64,000 nt of DNA from Pseudomonas indica NBRC 103045 (GCF_002091635.1 NZ_BDAC01000006.1:1-64000); one strand, 5' to 3'. Numbered from the stretch's first letter, positions 8,669-18,375 are shown. The notes: a model not told the origin generated them from the letters alone. Program-made: numbers and translations.

Positions 8669-10441
8669 TCAGAACTGCTCCGCAGCCAATCCGTACAACG
8701 AGGCGCTGCCGGCGCGGATGCCTGCCTCCAGGGCGAGGGTGCGCGGCAGCAGACGCTGGAAGAAGAACGCGGCGGTGGCCCGCTTGGCGCCATAGAAGGC
8801 TTCGTCCTCGGCCTGCCGGCGCTCGGCCACTTCGGCCATCCGCGACCACAGCCAGGCGTAGGCGACGTAGCCGAACAGGTGCAGGTACTCCACCGAGGCG
8901 GCGCCGATTTCCGCGGGGTTCTGCGCGGCGCGGTCGAGCAGCCAGGCGCTGACGTCTTCCAGGCGGCGAACCGCGTCCAGCAGCGCCTCGCGATAGGGCG
9001 CGGCGGGGGACTCGGCATAGGCGCGGATGAGCCCGGTGAAGCGCCGCAGCGTGGCGCCGCCGTTGCCCACCACCTTGCGGCCGAGCAGGTCGAGGGCCTG
9101 GATGCCGTTGGTGCCTTCGTAGATCTGGGCGATGCGCACGTCGCGCACCCGCTGTTCCTGGCCCCATTCGCGGATGTAGCCGTGGCCGCCGAACACCTGC
9201 TGGCCGTGCACGCAGCTGTCCAGACCGGTGTCGGTGAAGAAGGCCTTGGCCACCGGTGTGAGGAGCGCCACCAGCGCTTCGGCTTCGCGCTGTTCGTCGG
9301 TGTCGTCGGCGAACTTGGCCAGGTCGAGCTGCTGGCCGACGAAGCAGGCGAAGGCGCGGCCGCCCTCGGTCATGGCCCTCATGGTCAGCAGCATGCGGCG
9401 TACGTCGGGGTGGACGATGATCGGGTCGGCCGCCTTGTCCTTGGCTACAGGGCCGGTCGGCGCGCGGCTCTGGATACGCTCGCGGGCATAGGCCACGGCG
9501 GCCTGGTACGACGCCTCGGCGCAGCCGATGCCCTGGATGCCGATGGACAGGCGCTCGTAGTTCATCATGGTGAACATCGCGGCGAGCCCCTTGTTGGCCT
9601 CACCCACCCGCCAGCCGATGGCGCCGTCGAAGTTCATCACGCAGGTGGCCGAGGCCTTGATGCCCATCTTGTGTTCGATGGAGCCGCAGGACACGGCGTT
9701 GGCTTCGCCCAGGCTGCCGTCATCGCCGACCAGTACCTTGGGCACCAGGAACAGCGAGATACCCTTGGGCCCGGCCGGCGCGTCCGGCAGGCGGGCCAGC
9801 ACCAGGTGCACGATGTTCTCGGTGAGGTCCTGTTCGCCGCCGGTGATGAAGATCTTGGTGCCAGTGATGGCGTAGCTGCCGTCCGCCCGCGGTTCGGCGC
9901 GGGTGCGGATGAGGCCGAGATCGGTGCCGGCGTGGGGTTCGGTCAGGCACATGGAGCCGGCCCAGCGGCCCTCGTACATCGGCGGCAGGTAGCGGCTTTT
10001 CAGCGCCTCGTCGGCGTGGGCGTCGATGGCCAGGCAGGCGCCCGCGCTCAACGCCGAATAGAGGGCGAAGCTGGAATCGGCCGCGTAGAGCATTTCCTCG
10101 AACTGCACGGCGAGCATCTTCGGCATGCCCATGCCGCCGTAGGCCGGGTTGCCGGAGAGGCCGACCCAGCCGCCTTCGGTGTAGGTGGTATAGGCTTCCT
10201 TGAAGCCGGCCGGGGTGGTGACCGCGCCGTCCTTCCACTGCGCACCTTCCTCGTCGCCGCCACGGCTCAGCGGGGCAATGAGCTGGCCGGTGACCTTGGC
10301 CGCTTCTTCGAGGATGGCGTCGGCGGTATCGCCATCCACCGTGCCGGCCAGGGCCGGCAGGCGGGCCCAGAGCGCCGGGGCATCGAAAACCTCGTGCAGG
10401 ACGAAACGCATGTCGCGCAGGGGGGCGTTGAACTCGGGCAT
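8669..10441 (-). CDS. Acyl-CoA dehydrogenase of the long (DmdC/FadE5-like) class
   Basis: This is a 590-residue flavoenzyme, longer than the roughly 380-residue classic type because it has N- and C-terminal extensions. Visible are [17 protein letters not shown] (FAD/substrate loop), [30 protein letters not shown] and [16 protein letters not shown] with the catalytic-type Glu. This architecture is shared with DmdC (3-methylthiopropanoyl-CoA dehydrogenase) and related enzymes; substrate cannot be fixed from sequence. It sits 83 bp upstream of the thiolase on the same strand, in a probable operon with ligase and permease. Confidence 0.88.
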   Translation of the reverse strand: MPEFNAPLRDMRFVLHEVFDAPALWARLPALAGTVDGDTADAILEEAAKVTGQLIAPLSRGGDEEGAQWKDGAVTTPAGFKEAYTTYTEGGWVGLSGNPAYGGMGMPKMLAVQFEEMLYAADSSFALYSALSAGACLAIDAHADEALKSRYLPPMYEGRWAGSMCLTEPHAGTDLGLIRTRAEPRADGSYAITGTKIFITGGEQDLTENIVHLVLARLPDAPAGPKGISLFLVPKVLVGDDGSLGEANAVSCGSIEHKMGIKASATCVMNFDGAIGWRVGEANKGLAAMFTMMNYERLSIGIQGIGCAEASYQAAVAYARERIQSRAPTGPVAKDKAADPIIVHPDVRRMLLTMRAMTEGGRAFACFVGQQLDLAKFADDTDEQREAEALVALLTPVAKAFFTDTGLDSCVHGQQVFGGHGYIREWGQEQRVRDVRIAQIYEGTNGIQALDLLGRKVVGNGGATLRRFTGLIRAYAESPAAPYREALLDAVRRLEDVSAWLLDRAAQNPAEIGAASVEYLHLFGYVAYAWLWSRMAEVAERRQAEDEAFYGAKRATAAFFFQRLLPRTLALEAGIRAGSASLYGLAAEQF

Positions 10442-10525
10442 CGGTCACCTCATGCAGGACGCCGGGGGAAGCCCCCGGCCGGTAGGGAATAAAAAGGGGC
10501 CGGCATGTGCCGCCGGCCCGTAGGG

Positions 10526-11899
10526 TCAGTCGGCATCGGGTGAGCCGCTGACGGAGGTTTTCGGGCTGGCGAAGCGCAGCAGGTGGGTGCGTTCGACCAG
10601 GATGTACAGCGCCGCGCCGGCAGCGAGGCCCCAGCCTGCGCCGTACACCGCGAGGACTACGCCCATGGTGCCGGCGATGCCGCGCTCGGTGTTGTTGTCG
10701 AGCTGCTCGAAGCCGACCATCAGGCAGATGTAGCCGGTGAGGATCAGCGTCAGCGACAGGGCGATCGGCAGCACCGGCTGGAAGAAGCTCACCAGCGGCA
10801 GGATGAACAGGGCGATGAAGCCGGTGATCCAGAAGGTGCCGGCGCCGCTGAAGATCGAGTCCATCGCCTTGCGGCCGTACTTGTAGCGCTCGGCCATGGT
10901 CGCCGCGGCGGCGGTCCACAGCGGGCCGGCGAGGCCGGGGTAGGGCGCGAAGAAGGCATGCAGGGCGTTGCGCAGCGCGGTGACCAGATGGATGCGGTCG
11001 ACGTTGTTGTCGATCTTCTCGTCGGTGCGCAGCTCATCGGCGCGCTGCATCAGCGACTGGCCGACGATGATGTCGCCGAAGGCGATGATGTAGGCGATCA
11101 GCGCAGTGGGCACGGCATAGAGGAAAATCTTCGCGTCGGGGAAGCCCAGGCTGAACGGCAGGTACTGCCAGAGCTGGTCGAAGGCCGGCCGGGTGATGCC
11201 CCAGCGGATGTCCGGGACCTTGTACTCGCCCACCGCGATGCCGATGAAGATCGCCACCAGCATGCCCGGCACCATGCCGTAGTTGACGATCCTGCGCGCC
11301 ATCGGCACGCGCTCGGTGAGGCCCTTGAACGACACCGAAAACATCAGGTACAGGCAGATCAGGCTGCCCAGTACCAGGGACACCGGGGTGTTGGCCAGGC
11401 GCCCGCCGGTCTGGATCTCGCCCATCAGCGCGGCCATGCCGGCGCCGATGATGATGCCGCCCTTCATCGAGTTGGGCACCAGGCGCACCATCACGCTGCC
11501 CAGGCGCGTCACCCCGAGCAGGAGGAAGATCAGAAACACCAGGAACTGCAGGGCGAACAGTGCCTGGATCGCCTGCGGGCCGGGCTGGTAGTCGCTGAGG
11601 AACAGCAGCACCACGGGGATGCCGGGGGTGATCCAGCCGGGCACCAGCGGGACGCCGAGCAGGGCCGGGAGCATGAAGCCGATGCCGCAGATCACCACGT
11701 AGGCGAGGGCGACGTCGTAGGGCAGGCCGAGGTACTTCTCCAGCAGCGGGATCATGCCCAGGCTGACCACGAACATGATCAGCGCCTGGAGCATCTCGGC
11801 GGTTTCCCAGCGGTAGTGGACGAACGGCAGGCGGACCTTGAACGGGCCGAGGGGCCAGTGGGGCTGCTCGTCCCCGTCACGACGCTTGAATACTTGCAT
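10526..11899 (-). CDS. Multi-pass permease, xanthine/uracil-permease-like, substrate unknown
   Basis: This 457-residue inner-membrane protein has about 12 hydrophobic segments, among them MLQALIMFVVSLGMIPLL, IPVVLLFLSD and VLPIALSLTLILTGYICLMV. The overall design recalls nucleobase (NCS2-type) and related carriers, but no substrate-binding motif is clear. It lies between the acyl-CoA ligase and acyl-CoA dehydrogenase genes, so a carboxylic acid substrate is as likely as a nucleobase. The start at 11899 gives MQVFKRRDGDEQPHW, a short cytoplasmic leader before the first membrane segment; the AGAACC region upstream is a weak ribosome site. Confidence 0.65.
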   Translation of the reverse strand: MQVFKRRDGDEQPHWPLGPFKVRLPFVHYRWETAEMLQALIMFVVSLGMIPLLEKYLGLPYDVALAYVVICGIGFMLPALLGVPLVPGWITPGIPVVLLFLSDYQPGPQAIQALFALQFLVFLIFLLLGVTRLGSVMVRLVPNSMKGGIIIGAGMAALMGEIQTGGRLANTPVSLVLGSLICLYLMFSVSFKGLTERVPMARRIVNYGMVPGMLVAIFIGIAVGEYKVPDIRWGITRPAFDQLWQYLPFSLGFPDAKIFLYAVPTALIAYIIAFGDIIVGQSLMQRADELRTDEKIDNNVDRIHLVTALRNALHAFFAPYPGLAGPLWTAAAATMAERYKYGRKAMDSIFSGAGTFWITGFIALFILPLVSFFQPVLPIALSLTLILTGYICLMVGFEQLDNNTERGIAGTMGVVLAVYGAGWGLAAGAALYILVERTHLLRFASPKTSVSGSPDAD

Positions 11900-12010
11900 T
11901 GCGGTTCTCCGTTGGCCCCTGGGGCCGGTTCTTGTTGTTGTGCAAACGGCTTTTCGCGGACATGGCGAGGCCCTGGAGCGGCACGCGCCGCTCCGGTGTT
12001 TCAAGCGGGG

Positions 12011-13633
12011 TCAGAGCGCCCTGGCCATGTCGCGCAGGACGAATTTCTGGATCTTGCCGGTGGAGGTCTTCGGCAAGGTGGTGAAGACCACCGTCTTCGG
12101 CACCTTGAACCCGGCCAGGTGGTCGCGGCAGAAGCCGATGATGTCGGCCTCGCTGACCTGCTGGTGGTCGGCCTTGAGGGTGACGAAGGCGCAGGGTGTC
12201 TCGCCCCATTTCTCGTCCGGGCGGGCGACCACGGCGGCTTCCAGCACGGCTGGGTGGCGGTAGAGCACACCTTCGACCTCAATGGTGGAGATGTTCTCGC
12301 CGCCGGAGATGATGATGTCCTTCAGCCGGTCGCGGATTTCCACGTAGCCGTCGGCGTGGCACACGCCCAGGTCGCCGGTGTGGAACCAGCCGCCTTCGAA
12401 GGCTTCGGCGGTGGCGCTGGGGTTCTTCAGGTAGCCCTTCATCACGGTGTTGCCGCGCATGAATATCTCGCCGATGGTCTGGCCATCACGCGGCACCGGC
12501 TCCAGGGTTTTCGGGTCGGCGACCATCAGCCCTTCCAGGGTCGGGTAGCGCACGCCCTGGCGCGCCTTGATGGTGGCGCGCTCCTCCAGCGGCAGCGCGT
12601 CCCATTCGGCGTGCCAGGCGCACAGGGTCACCGGACCGTAGACCTCGGTAAGGCCATAGGTGTGGGTCACGGCGATGCCCATTTCCTCCACTGCGCCGAT
12701 TACCTTGGCCGGCGGCGCGGCGCCGGCGATCATGGCTTTCACCGGGTGATCGATGGCGGCCTTGGCCGATTCCGGCATGTTCACCAGGGCGTTGAGCACG
12801 ATGGGCGCGCCGCACAGGTGAGTGACCTGGTGTTCGCGGATCAGGGTGAGGATCTTCTGCGGATCGACCCGGCGCAGGCACACGTGAACGCCGGCCAGCG
12901 CGGTGACGGTCCAGGGGTAGCACCAGCCGTTGCAGTGGAACATCGGCAGGGTCCAGAGGTAGACCGGGTGGTTGCCCATGGCCCAGGTCATCTGGTTGCC
13001 CAGGGCGTTCAGGTAGGCGCCACGGTGGTGGTAGACCACGCCCTTCGGGTTGCCGGTGGTGCCGGAGGTGTAGTTGAGGCTGATGGCCTGCCACTCGTCG
13101 GCCGGCCACTGCCAGTCGAATTCCGGGTCGCCCTCGGCGAGCAGGGCCTCGTAGTCCAGATCGCTGACCGGGCGGCCTTCGCCGTACTCCGGGTCGTCCA
13201 CGTCGATCACCAGCGGCGGGTGATCGAGCATGCCCACCGCCGCATGGATGACTTCCTCGAACTCGCGGTCGGCGATCAGCACCTTGGCTTCGCCGTGCTG
13301 CAGCATGAAGGCGATGGCCTCGGCGTCCAGGCGCACGTTCAGGGTGTTGAGCACCGCGCCGATCATCGGAACGCCGAAGTGCGCTTCCAGCATCGCCGGG
13401 ATGTTCGGCAGCATCACCGCCACCGTGTCGCCCTTGCCGATGCCGCGGCCGGCCAGGGCCGAGGCGAGACGGCGGCAGCGTGCGTAGGTTTCCGCCCAGG
13501 TACGGCGGATCGAGCCATGGATCACGGCGGGGTAGTGCGGGTAAACGGCGGCGGTGCGCTCGATGAAACTGAGCGGGGAGAGGGCGATGTGGTTGACGGC
13601 GGCAGGCGAAAGGCCTTGTTCGTAAATCGACAT
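12011..13633 (-). CDS. Acyl-CoA ligase (AMP-forming), AlkK/DmdB-like
   Basis: This is a 540-residue adenylate-forming enzyme that activates a carboxylic acid with ATP and CoA. Signatures are YTSGTTGNPKGV (AMP-binding P-loop), HTYGLTEVYGP, GWFHTGDLG, and the C-terminal catalytic lysine motif KTSTGKIQKFVLRDMAR. It is the first gene of a five-gene minus-strand set (ligase, permease, dehydrogenase, thiolase, MBL hydrolase) that looks like uptake and beta-oxidation of one class of acid. The start at 13633 begins MSIYEQGLSPAAVNHIALS. The promoter must lie in the AT-rich divergent region upstream. Confidence 0.9.
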   Translation of the reverse strand: MSIYEQGLSPAAVNHIALSPLSFIERTAAVYPHYPAVIHGSIRRTWAETYARCRRLASALAGRGIGKGDTVAVMLPNIPAMLEAHFGVPMIGAVLNTLNVRLDAEAIAFMLQHGEAKVLIADREFEEVIHAAVGMLDHPPLVIDVDDPEYGEGRPVSDLDYEALLAEGDPEFDWQWPADEWQAISLNYTSGTTGNPKGVVYHHRGAYLNALGNQMTWAMGNHPVYLWTLPMFHCNGWCYPWTVTALAGVHVCLRRVDPQKILTLIREHQVTHLCGAPIVLNALVNMPESAKAAIDHPVKAMIAGAAPPAKVIGAVEEMGIAVTHTYGLTEVYGPVTLCAWHAEWDALPLEERATIKARQGVRYPTLEGLMVADPKTLEPVPRDGQTIGEIFMRGNTVMKGYLKNPSATAEAFEGGWFHTGDLGVCHADGYVEIRDRLKDIIISGGENISTIEVEGVLYRHPAVLEAAVVARPDEKWGETPCAFVTLKADHQQVSEADIIGFCRDHLAGFKVPKTVVFTTLPKTSTGKIQKFVLRDMARAL

Positions 13634-13871
13634 GTGGGCACCCAGTGGCTGTTTGTTAGCTCTGTCCTCCCGGGCATGGCGATCTGGGAGGATGGTTTCT
13701 TTGTCTGGGTGATTTATATATCTGTTCTGATTTTTATGGAAGTAATACCAGTGTAGTATAGTAAAAATACTATATTTAATTCGGAGCCGCTTTACGCTGC
13801 GGTGTACAACGGCGATGCTCGCGCTCCGGTGCGCTCGGAACCGGATCAAGGCGACGAATGGGAGGGTGGCG
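13634..13871. promoter_or_regulatory. Divergent regulatory region with an AT-rich palindrome
   Basis: This 238-bp region between the acyl-CoA ligase and the sensor kinase is strongly AT-rich from about 13700 to 13780, unlike its surroundings. It contains a perfect palindrome at 13757-13774, TATAGTA-AAAA-TACTATA. The two divergent gene sets probably have their promoters here, and the palindrome is a candidate operator, possibly for the FixJ-type regulator encoded downstream. No sigma-54 site was recognised. Confidence 0.5.
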
Positions 13872-16160
13872 ATGTACGACATGCGGGTGCAGTTGCAGAG
13901 CTGGTTGCGTCTGCAGCAGGAAGCGCTGCCGCTGGCGGAGCGTGCCGATGTCCTGCGCCATGCGTTGCAGGCCTGCCCTGAGGTGCGCCAGGCGTTCTAC
14001 CTGCGCTGGCAGCCTGACAGCGGTATCTACAGCCACGTGGGTCGGGCCCAGCAACTGCCGCCCGGTTTCGGCGATCCGCTGCAGGCCAGCGACCAGGCAT
14101 TGTTCGATGCCCTGCTGGAGCGACGTCGGCTGACCTTCGCCGAGCTGCGCCAGTTGCCTTGCTGGCTGGCCGGACGGTTGCGCCGCGCGGCGATCAGCCA
14201 TGGCCAGGCGTTGTCGCTGGCGTTGGATGAAGGCCAGCCGGGGCTGCTGTTGATCGAGGTGGCGGAGGGCGTCGACCTGCACTGGCTGGGGTTGGTCCAC
14301 GAGCTGCTGGACACCCTGCTCGCCGTCGCGGGGCCGGTGCGCGGCGCGCTGCTACCGGGGGCCGACCCGCAACCCAGCCTGCTGCTGGATGCCGAGGCGC
14401 GACCGCTGGAACTGAACGCCGTGCTCCAGGCGCTTCTCGGCGATCGTCCGGTGAGCGAGGTGGACGCCTACCTGCCGGTGAACCACGTGCGACTCGTGCG
14501 AGCCTGTCTGGAGCAGGCGCGTCCCATCGAGGGCGTCGAGGCGGAGCTGGGCGACGACATTTTCATCTGGACATTCATTCCCGACCGGGTGGCCGGGCGT
14601 GTCCTGGCGCGGGCCCGCCAGGCGACCGAGGCGATCCGTGCCGAACGCGAGGCGGCGCGGGCCCGGCGGCTGTACCGGCTGATCACCGAGAACACCACCG
14701 ACCTGATTTCCCGCCACACCCCCGACGGCTGCTTCCTCGATGCGTCGCCAGCCTCCTGGACCCTGCTCGGCTACTGGCCGGAAGAACTGCGCGGGCGCTT
14801 CGTCCAGACACTGTTCCACCCCCAGGACCAGGCACAACTGGAGCAAAGCACCCGCGAGGCGCTGGAGCAGGACGGCTACCACACCATGACCTACCGTATC
14901 CGCCACCGCGACGGTCATTACCTGTGGTTCGAGACGGCCAGCCGGGCGATTCGCGAGACCTACACCGGCGCGGTGGTGGAAATCGTCAGCGTCTCGCGGG
15001 ACATCACCGCCCGCGTCCAGGCCGAGGAGAACCGCCGGCGCCTGGCCGAGGTGGTGGAGGCCAACACCGACCTGGTGCTGTTCCTCGATCCCGAGGGGCA
15101 CCTGACCCACCTCAATCCTTCCGCCCGCCGCGCCCTGCGGATCGCCGACGATGCACCGCTGCCGGCACTGGATGCCCTGCTGGCGGCCCAGGACATGGCC
15201 GCCTTGCGCCGCGACGGTTGGCGCACCGCCGATGCTTCGGGCGTATGGAGCGCCGAGGCGCGCTTGCAGCCGCTGGGCGATGCGGCCTCCCTGCCGGTCT
15301 CCCTGGTGCTGCTGGCGCACCGCGCCGCCAGCGGCGAACGCTACTACTCGCTGGTGGCCCGCGACATGACCGAACGCGAGCTGCGCGAGGCCCAGCAACG
15401 CCGTCACCAGGACGAGCTGGCGCACACCGCGCGGTTGGTCACGCTGGGCGAACTGGCGTCCGGCATCGCCCACGAGATCAACCAGCCCCTGGCGGCGGTG
15501 GTCAACTACGCCAACGCCAGCCAGCGCTACCTGCAATCCCTCGGCAGCAACCCGCAGGCGGCCGAGCGCGTCGCCCAGGGGCTGGAGCGCATCACCGAGC
15601 ACGCCAACCACGCCTCGGAGGTCATCAAGCGGCTGCGGGCCTTCCTGCGCAAGGGCCAGCGGCGCACCCAGGCGCTCGACGTGGCGCAGGTGGCGCGCGA
15701 AGCGGTGCGCCTCTGCCAGTGGGAGGCGACCAATTGCCAAGTGACGATCGAGGAACATCTGGCGGACAATCTGCCGCCGGTCTATGCCGACCCGGTGTTG
15801 ATCGAGCAGGTGCTGCTCAATCTGCTGCGCAACGCCATCGACGCCAACCGCGAGGCCCATCCCGGCGCACCGTCGCGCATCCGTCTCGACGCACGGCGCG
15901 ACGGCATCCAGTTGTGCATTGGCGTGAGCGACGAAGGGCCCGGAGCCAGCGAACAGGCCCTGGCGCAGATGTTCACGCCGTTCTACACCAGCAAGCCGGA
16001 TGGCCTGGGGCTCGGCCTGTCCATGAGCCGCAGCATCGTCGAAGGCTTCGGCGGTGCCCTCGAGGCGCATCCCGGCGAGATTTCCGGCTTGCGCCTGGAA
16101 TGCCGGCTGCCGCTGGGCCGCGCGGAAGAGCCCAGGGCACGAGAAGAACAACAGGAGTGA
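13872..16160 (+). CDS. Soluble PAS-domain sensor histidine kinase (FixL-like)
   Basis: This 762-residue protein has no evident membrane segment. The first 260 residues are an uncharacterised input region. Two PAS-type domains follow (ITENTTDLISRHTPDGCFL onward from about residue 275, and EANTDLVLFLDPEGHLTHLN from about 395). Then comes the phosphoacceptor His in GELASGIAHEINQPLAAVVNY near residue 533 and an ATPase domain with NLLRNAIDAN, SDEGPGA and GLGLGLSMSRSIVEGFGG. The start at 13872 has GGAGGG ten bases upstream. It is separated by 2 bp from its FixJ-type partner and diverges from the acyl-CoA ligase operon, which it may control. Confidence 0.85.
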   Translation: MYDMRVQLQSWLRLQQEALPLAERADVLRHALQACPEVRQAFYLRWQPDSGIYSHVGRAQQLPPGFGDPLQASDQALFDALLERRRLTFAELRQLPCWLAGRLRRAAISHGQALSLALDEGQPGLLLIEVAEGVDLHWLGLVHELLDTLLAVAGPVRGALLPGADPQPSLLLDAEARPLELNAVLQALLGDRPVSEVDAYLPVNHVRLVRACLEQARPIEGVEAELGDDIFIWTFIPDRVAGRVLARARQATEAIRAEREAARARRLYRLITENTTDLISRHTPDGCFLDASPASWTLLGYWPEELRGRFVQTLFHPQDQAQLEQSTREALEQDGYHTMTYRIRHRDGHYLWFETASRAIRETYTGAVVEIVSVSRDITARVQAEENRRRLAEVVEANTDLVLFLDPEGHLTHLNPSARRALRIADDAPLPALDALLAAQDMAALRRDGWRTADASGVWSAEARLQPLGDAASLPVSLVLLAHRAASGERYYSLVARDMTERELREAQQRRHQDELAHTARLVTLGELASGIAHEINQPLAAVVNYANASQRYLQSLGSNPQAAERVAQGLERITEHANHASEVIKRLRAFLRKGQRRTQALDVAQVAREAVRLCQWEATNCQVTIEEHLADNLPPVYADPVLIEQVLLNLLRNAIDANREAHPGAPSRIRLDARRDGIQLCIGVSDEGPGASEQALAQMFTPFYTSKPDGLGLGLSMSRSIVEGFGGALEAHPGEISGLRLECRLPLGRAEEPRAREEQQE

Positions 16161-16162
16161 CG

Positions 16163-16801
16163 ATGTCGCAACAACCCGAACAGCTCGTCTACGTGGTGGA
16201 TGATGACCAGGGCATGCTCGATTCGACGGTCTGGCTGCTCGAATCGGTCGGCCTCAAGGCCCTGCCGTTCACCAACGGACGGGATTTCCTCGCCGCCTGC
16301 GATCCGCGCCTGAACGCCTGCGTTCTGCTGGACGTGCGCATGCCCGGCATGGGCGGGCTGAACGTGCAGGAAGAAATGCGCGCCCGTGGCCTGGACCTGC
16401 CGGTGATCTTCGTCAGCGGCCATGCCGACGTGCCCATCGTGGTCCGCGCCTTCCGTGCCGGCGCGGTGGACTTCATCGAAAAGCCCTACAACGAGCAGTT
16501 GCTGCTGGACAGCGTGCAGCAGGCGCTGAGCCGCTTCGCCGTACAACCCATGGCCGGCGCCGGCCTGGCCGAAGTCCAGGCGCGCCTGGACAGCCTCACC
16601 CCACGCGAACGCGACGTGTTGTTGCCGCTGGTGCGCGGCTACACCAACCGGGAGATCGCCGAGCAGCTCGACGTCAGCGTGAAGACCGTCGACCTCTACC
16701 GCTCGCGGGTGATGAAACGCATGCAGGCCGAGACCCTGCCGGATCTGGTGGGCATGGCCGTGGCGGCGGGGCTGGTCGACCCGCTACGTCTGCGGGGCTA
16801 G
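16163..16801 (+). CDS. FixJ-type response regulator (receiver plus LuxR HTH)
   Basis: This 212-residue regulator has a receiver domain opening VYVVDDDQGMLDS. The phosphorylatable Asp is in CVLLDVRMPGMGG, a Ser sits in VIFVSGHADVP and a Lys in FIEKPYN. The output domain is a LuxR-type helix-turn-helix: LTPRERDVLLPLVRGYTNRE, then IAEQLDVSVKTVDLYRSRVM. It directly follows the PAS kinase gene, starting 2 bp after its stop, which makes them a cognate pair. Likely target is the divergent acyl-CoA gene set. Confidence 0.9.
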   Translation: MSQQPEQLVYVVDDDQGMLDSTVWLLESVGLKALPFTNGRDFLAACDPRLNACVLLDVRMPGMGGLNVQEEMRARGLDLPVIFVSGHADVPIVVRAFRAGAVDFIEKPYNEQLLLDSVQQALSRFAVQPMAGAGLAEVQARLDSLTPRERDVLLPLVRGYTNREIAEQLDVSVKTVDLYRSRVMKRMQAETLPDLVGMAVAAGLVDPLRLRG

Positions 16802-17340
16802 GGGTTGCCCTGCGCTGTACGGGCGTAGGGGCGAATGGAATTCCTCTAGCGCGACCTTTCTTCTGTTGCGGGCCACCCTCTCCCGTAAATGAGAGAGGAA
16901 AGATTCGTACCGCTCGGCGTAATGACGTGAGCCGACGCTTTGTCATTGCCAGAAAGTTTGCAAAAGAGGTGGGGCCAACGCGGACGCCCCGTCAGGAGGC
17001 CGAGCGGAATCGTCGTGTAGGGGGTTGAGCGGCATGGATGCCGCGAGAGCTGCGATTGGCCAGGGATGGCCCTTCGCAGCGGGCCCCCGGAACGGCGATG
17101 GAGGGAGGGAAGTCTCGCGAAGCGAGACCCGTATGCCGGGGCAAGCCCTCTTGGTTACCTTCTGGGGCGATTGCCAGAAGTAACTCGCCGGGAGGCGAAA
17201 CAAGAACTTTCTACTGAACTCAGTAATCGGATTGACTCAGGACTTCCAGCAGCACTTAACGTAGATAGGGCGAATGAATTCGCCCCTACGGTCCCTTCGC
17301 CAGCAGAGCGGGCTCCTACACAGCGCAGGAAGGCGTCAGC
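16802..17340. repeat. Gene-free repeat region between response regulator and LysR genes
   Basis: About 540 bp with no convincing gene. It carries a GTAGGGGCGAAT copy at 16825-16844 and a perfect short palindrome GGGCGAAT-GA-ATTCGCCC at 17268-17285; related copies occur at 41678 and 41740. A CTCTC/GAGAG hairpin lies near 16870. The centre (about 16943-17203) can be read as an 86-codon minus-strand ORF of low complexity. From memory, similar sequence recurs in many Pseudomonas genomes, so I regard it as part of a dispersed repeat rather than a gene. Confidence 0.55.
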
Positions 17341-18267
17341 CTAATCCGCCTCCAGCCTCAACTCATCCAGCAACAGCAGCGCCGGTGGCGGCAGGCTGGC
17401 GCCGTGGCGGCTGATGACGCCGTAGGGCTCGCTGACCGAGCGCAGGTGCAGCGGCAGCCGGGCGAGCATGCCGAAGCGCGCGGCGGAGGCGGCCACCTCT
17501 TCGGGCAGCAGGGCGATCAGCGCCGGGTCCTGCTGCAGCAGCGTCAGGGTGGTGAAGGTGGAGGAGGTTTCCAATGGATAGCGCGGGAATTCCAGGCCCG
17601 CCTCGCGGAATTCCCGCTCCAGCAGCAGGCGCATGGGCATGTTGGTCGGGTAGACCACCCAGCGGCAGTCGCCGAGGTCCTGCAGTTCCAGGCGTTCCGC
17701 CCACAGCAGCGGGTTGCCGGGGTTGCACACCACCCACAGCGGTTCACCGTACAGGCACAAACAGTCGTAGGCGTCCGGCCGGCGGCTGACGCTGGTGCGG
17801 CAGATGGCGAGATCGAGGCGGCCCTGGTCGATCAGGTCGAGCAGGCGCGCGCTGGTGTCCTCGACGATCTCCACCGACAGCTCCGGCTGCTTCTCCCGCA
17901 GACGCCCGAGGGCGCGCAGCAGCAGCGGCACCGCGCCCATGATGGCGCCCACCGCCAGACGTCCGCCGTGACCCTGGAGAATCCCCATCATCTCTTCGCG
18001 CAGGTGCGCCAGGTCGCTGTGGATCAGTCGCGCGTAGCGGATCACGCAGCGGCCCAGATCGTTCGGCTCCAGGCCCTGGCTGGTGCGGGTGAACAGGCTG
18101 GTGCCGAAGGTGCTTTCGATTTCGTGCAGGGCCTTGGTCGCGCCCGGCTGGGTGATGGCGATACGTTCGGCGGCGCGGTGCAGAGAGCCGTGCTCGTCGA
18201 GGGCGATGAGCAGGCGGAGCTGCTTCAGGCGCAGGCGGGAGACGATGGCGGGCAGGGAAGCGATCAT
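17341..18267 (-). CDS. LysR-family transcriptional regulator (probable sugar-locus regulator)
   Basis: This 308-residue regulator has an N-terminal winged helix (LRLKQLRLLIALDEHGSLHR and ITQPGATKALHEIE) and a periplasmic-binding-fold effector domain. The RLKQLRLL...HRAAERIAITQPGATKALHE pattern resembles the GbpR/CbbR side of the family, where several members control sugar binding-protein genes. It is divergent from the gguC-like gene 108 bp away, so that gene and those downstream are its probable targets. A short inverted repeat ATCG-CT-CGAT lies in the shared upstream region near 18283. Confidence 0.85.
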   Translation of the reverse strand: MIASLPAIVSRLRLKQLRLLIALDEHGSLHRAAERIAITQPGATKALHEIESTFGTSLFTRTSQGLEPNDLGRCVIRYARLIHSDLAHLREEMMGILQGHGGRLAVGAIMGAVPLLLRALGRLREKQPELSVEIVEDTSARLLDLIDQGRLDLAICRTSVSRRPDAYDCLCLYGEPLWVVCNPGNPLLWAERLELQDLGDCRWVVYPTNMPMRLLLEREFREAGLEFPRYPLETSSTFTTLTLLQQDPALIALLPEEVAASAARFGMLARLPLHLRSVSEPYGVISRHGASLPPPALLLLDELRLEAD

Positions 18268-18375
18268 GGGGATGAGGAAAAGTTATCGCTCGATCAGAAG
18301 CCGTCATTAGGCAGCAGCCTTCGGGATTTTTAAAGTGCTGGCATCGCAACGGAAAACAGACCCAAGGAGCCCGGC

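Noticed and set aside
10583..13756. A 1057-codon open frame on the plus strand
   Set aside because: It is antisense to the acyl-CoA ligase and permease genes, has His/Gly/Asp/Arg-rich composition and no domain. Long antisense frames are expected at this GC content.
17066..17344. A 92-codon plus-strand ORF in the repeat region
   Set aside because: No ribosome site, low-complexity composition, and it overlaps palindromic repeat sequence.
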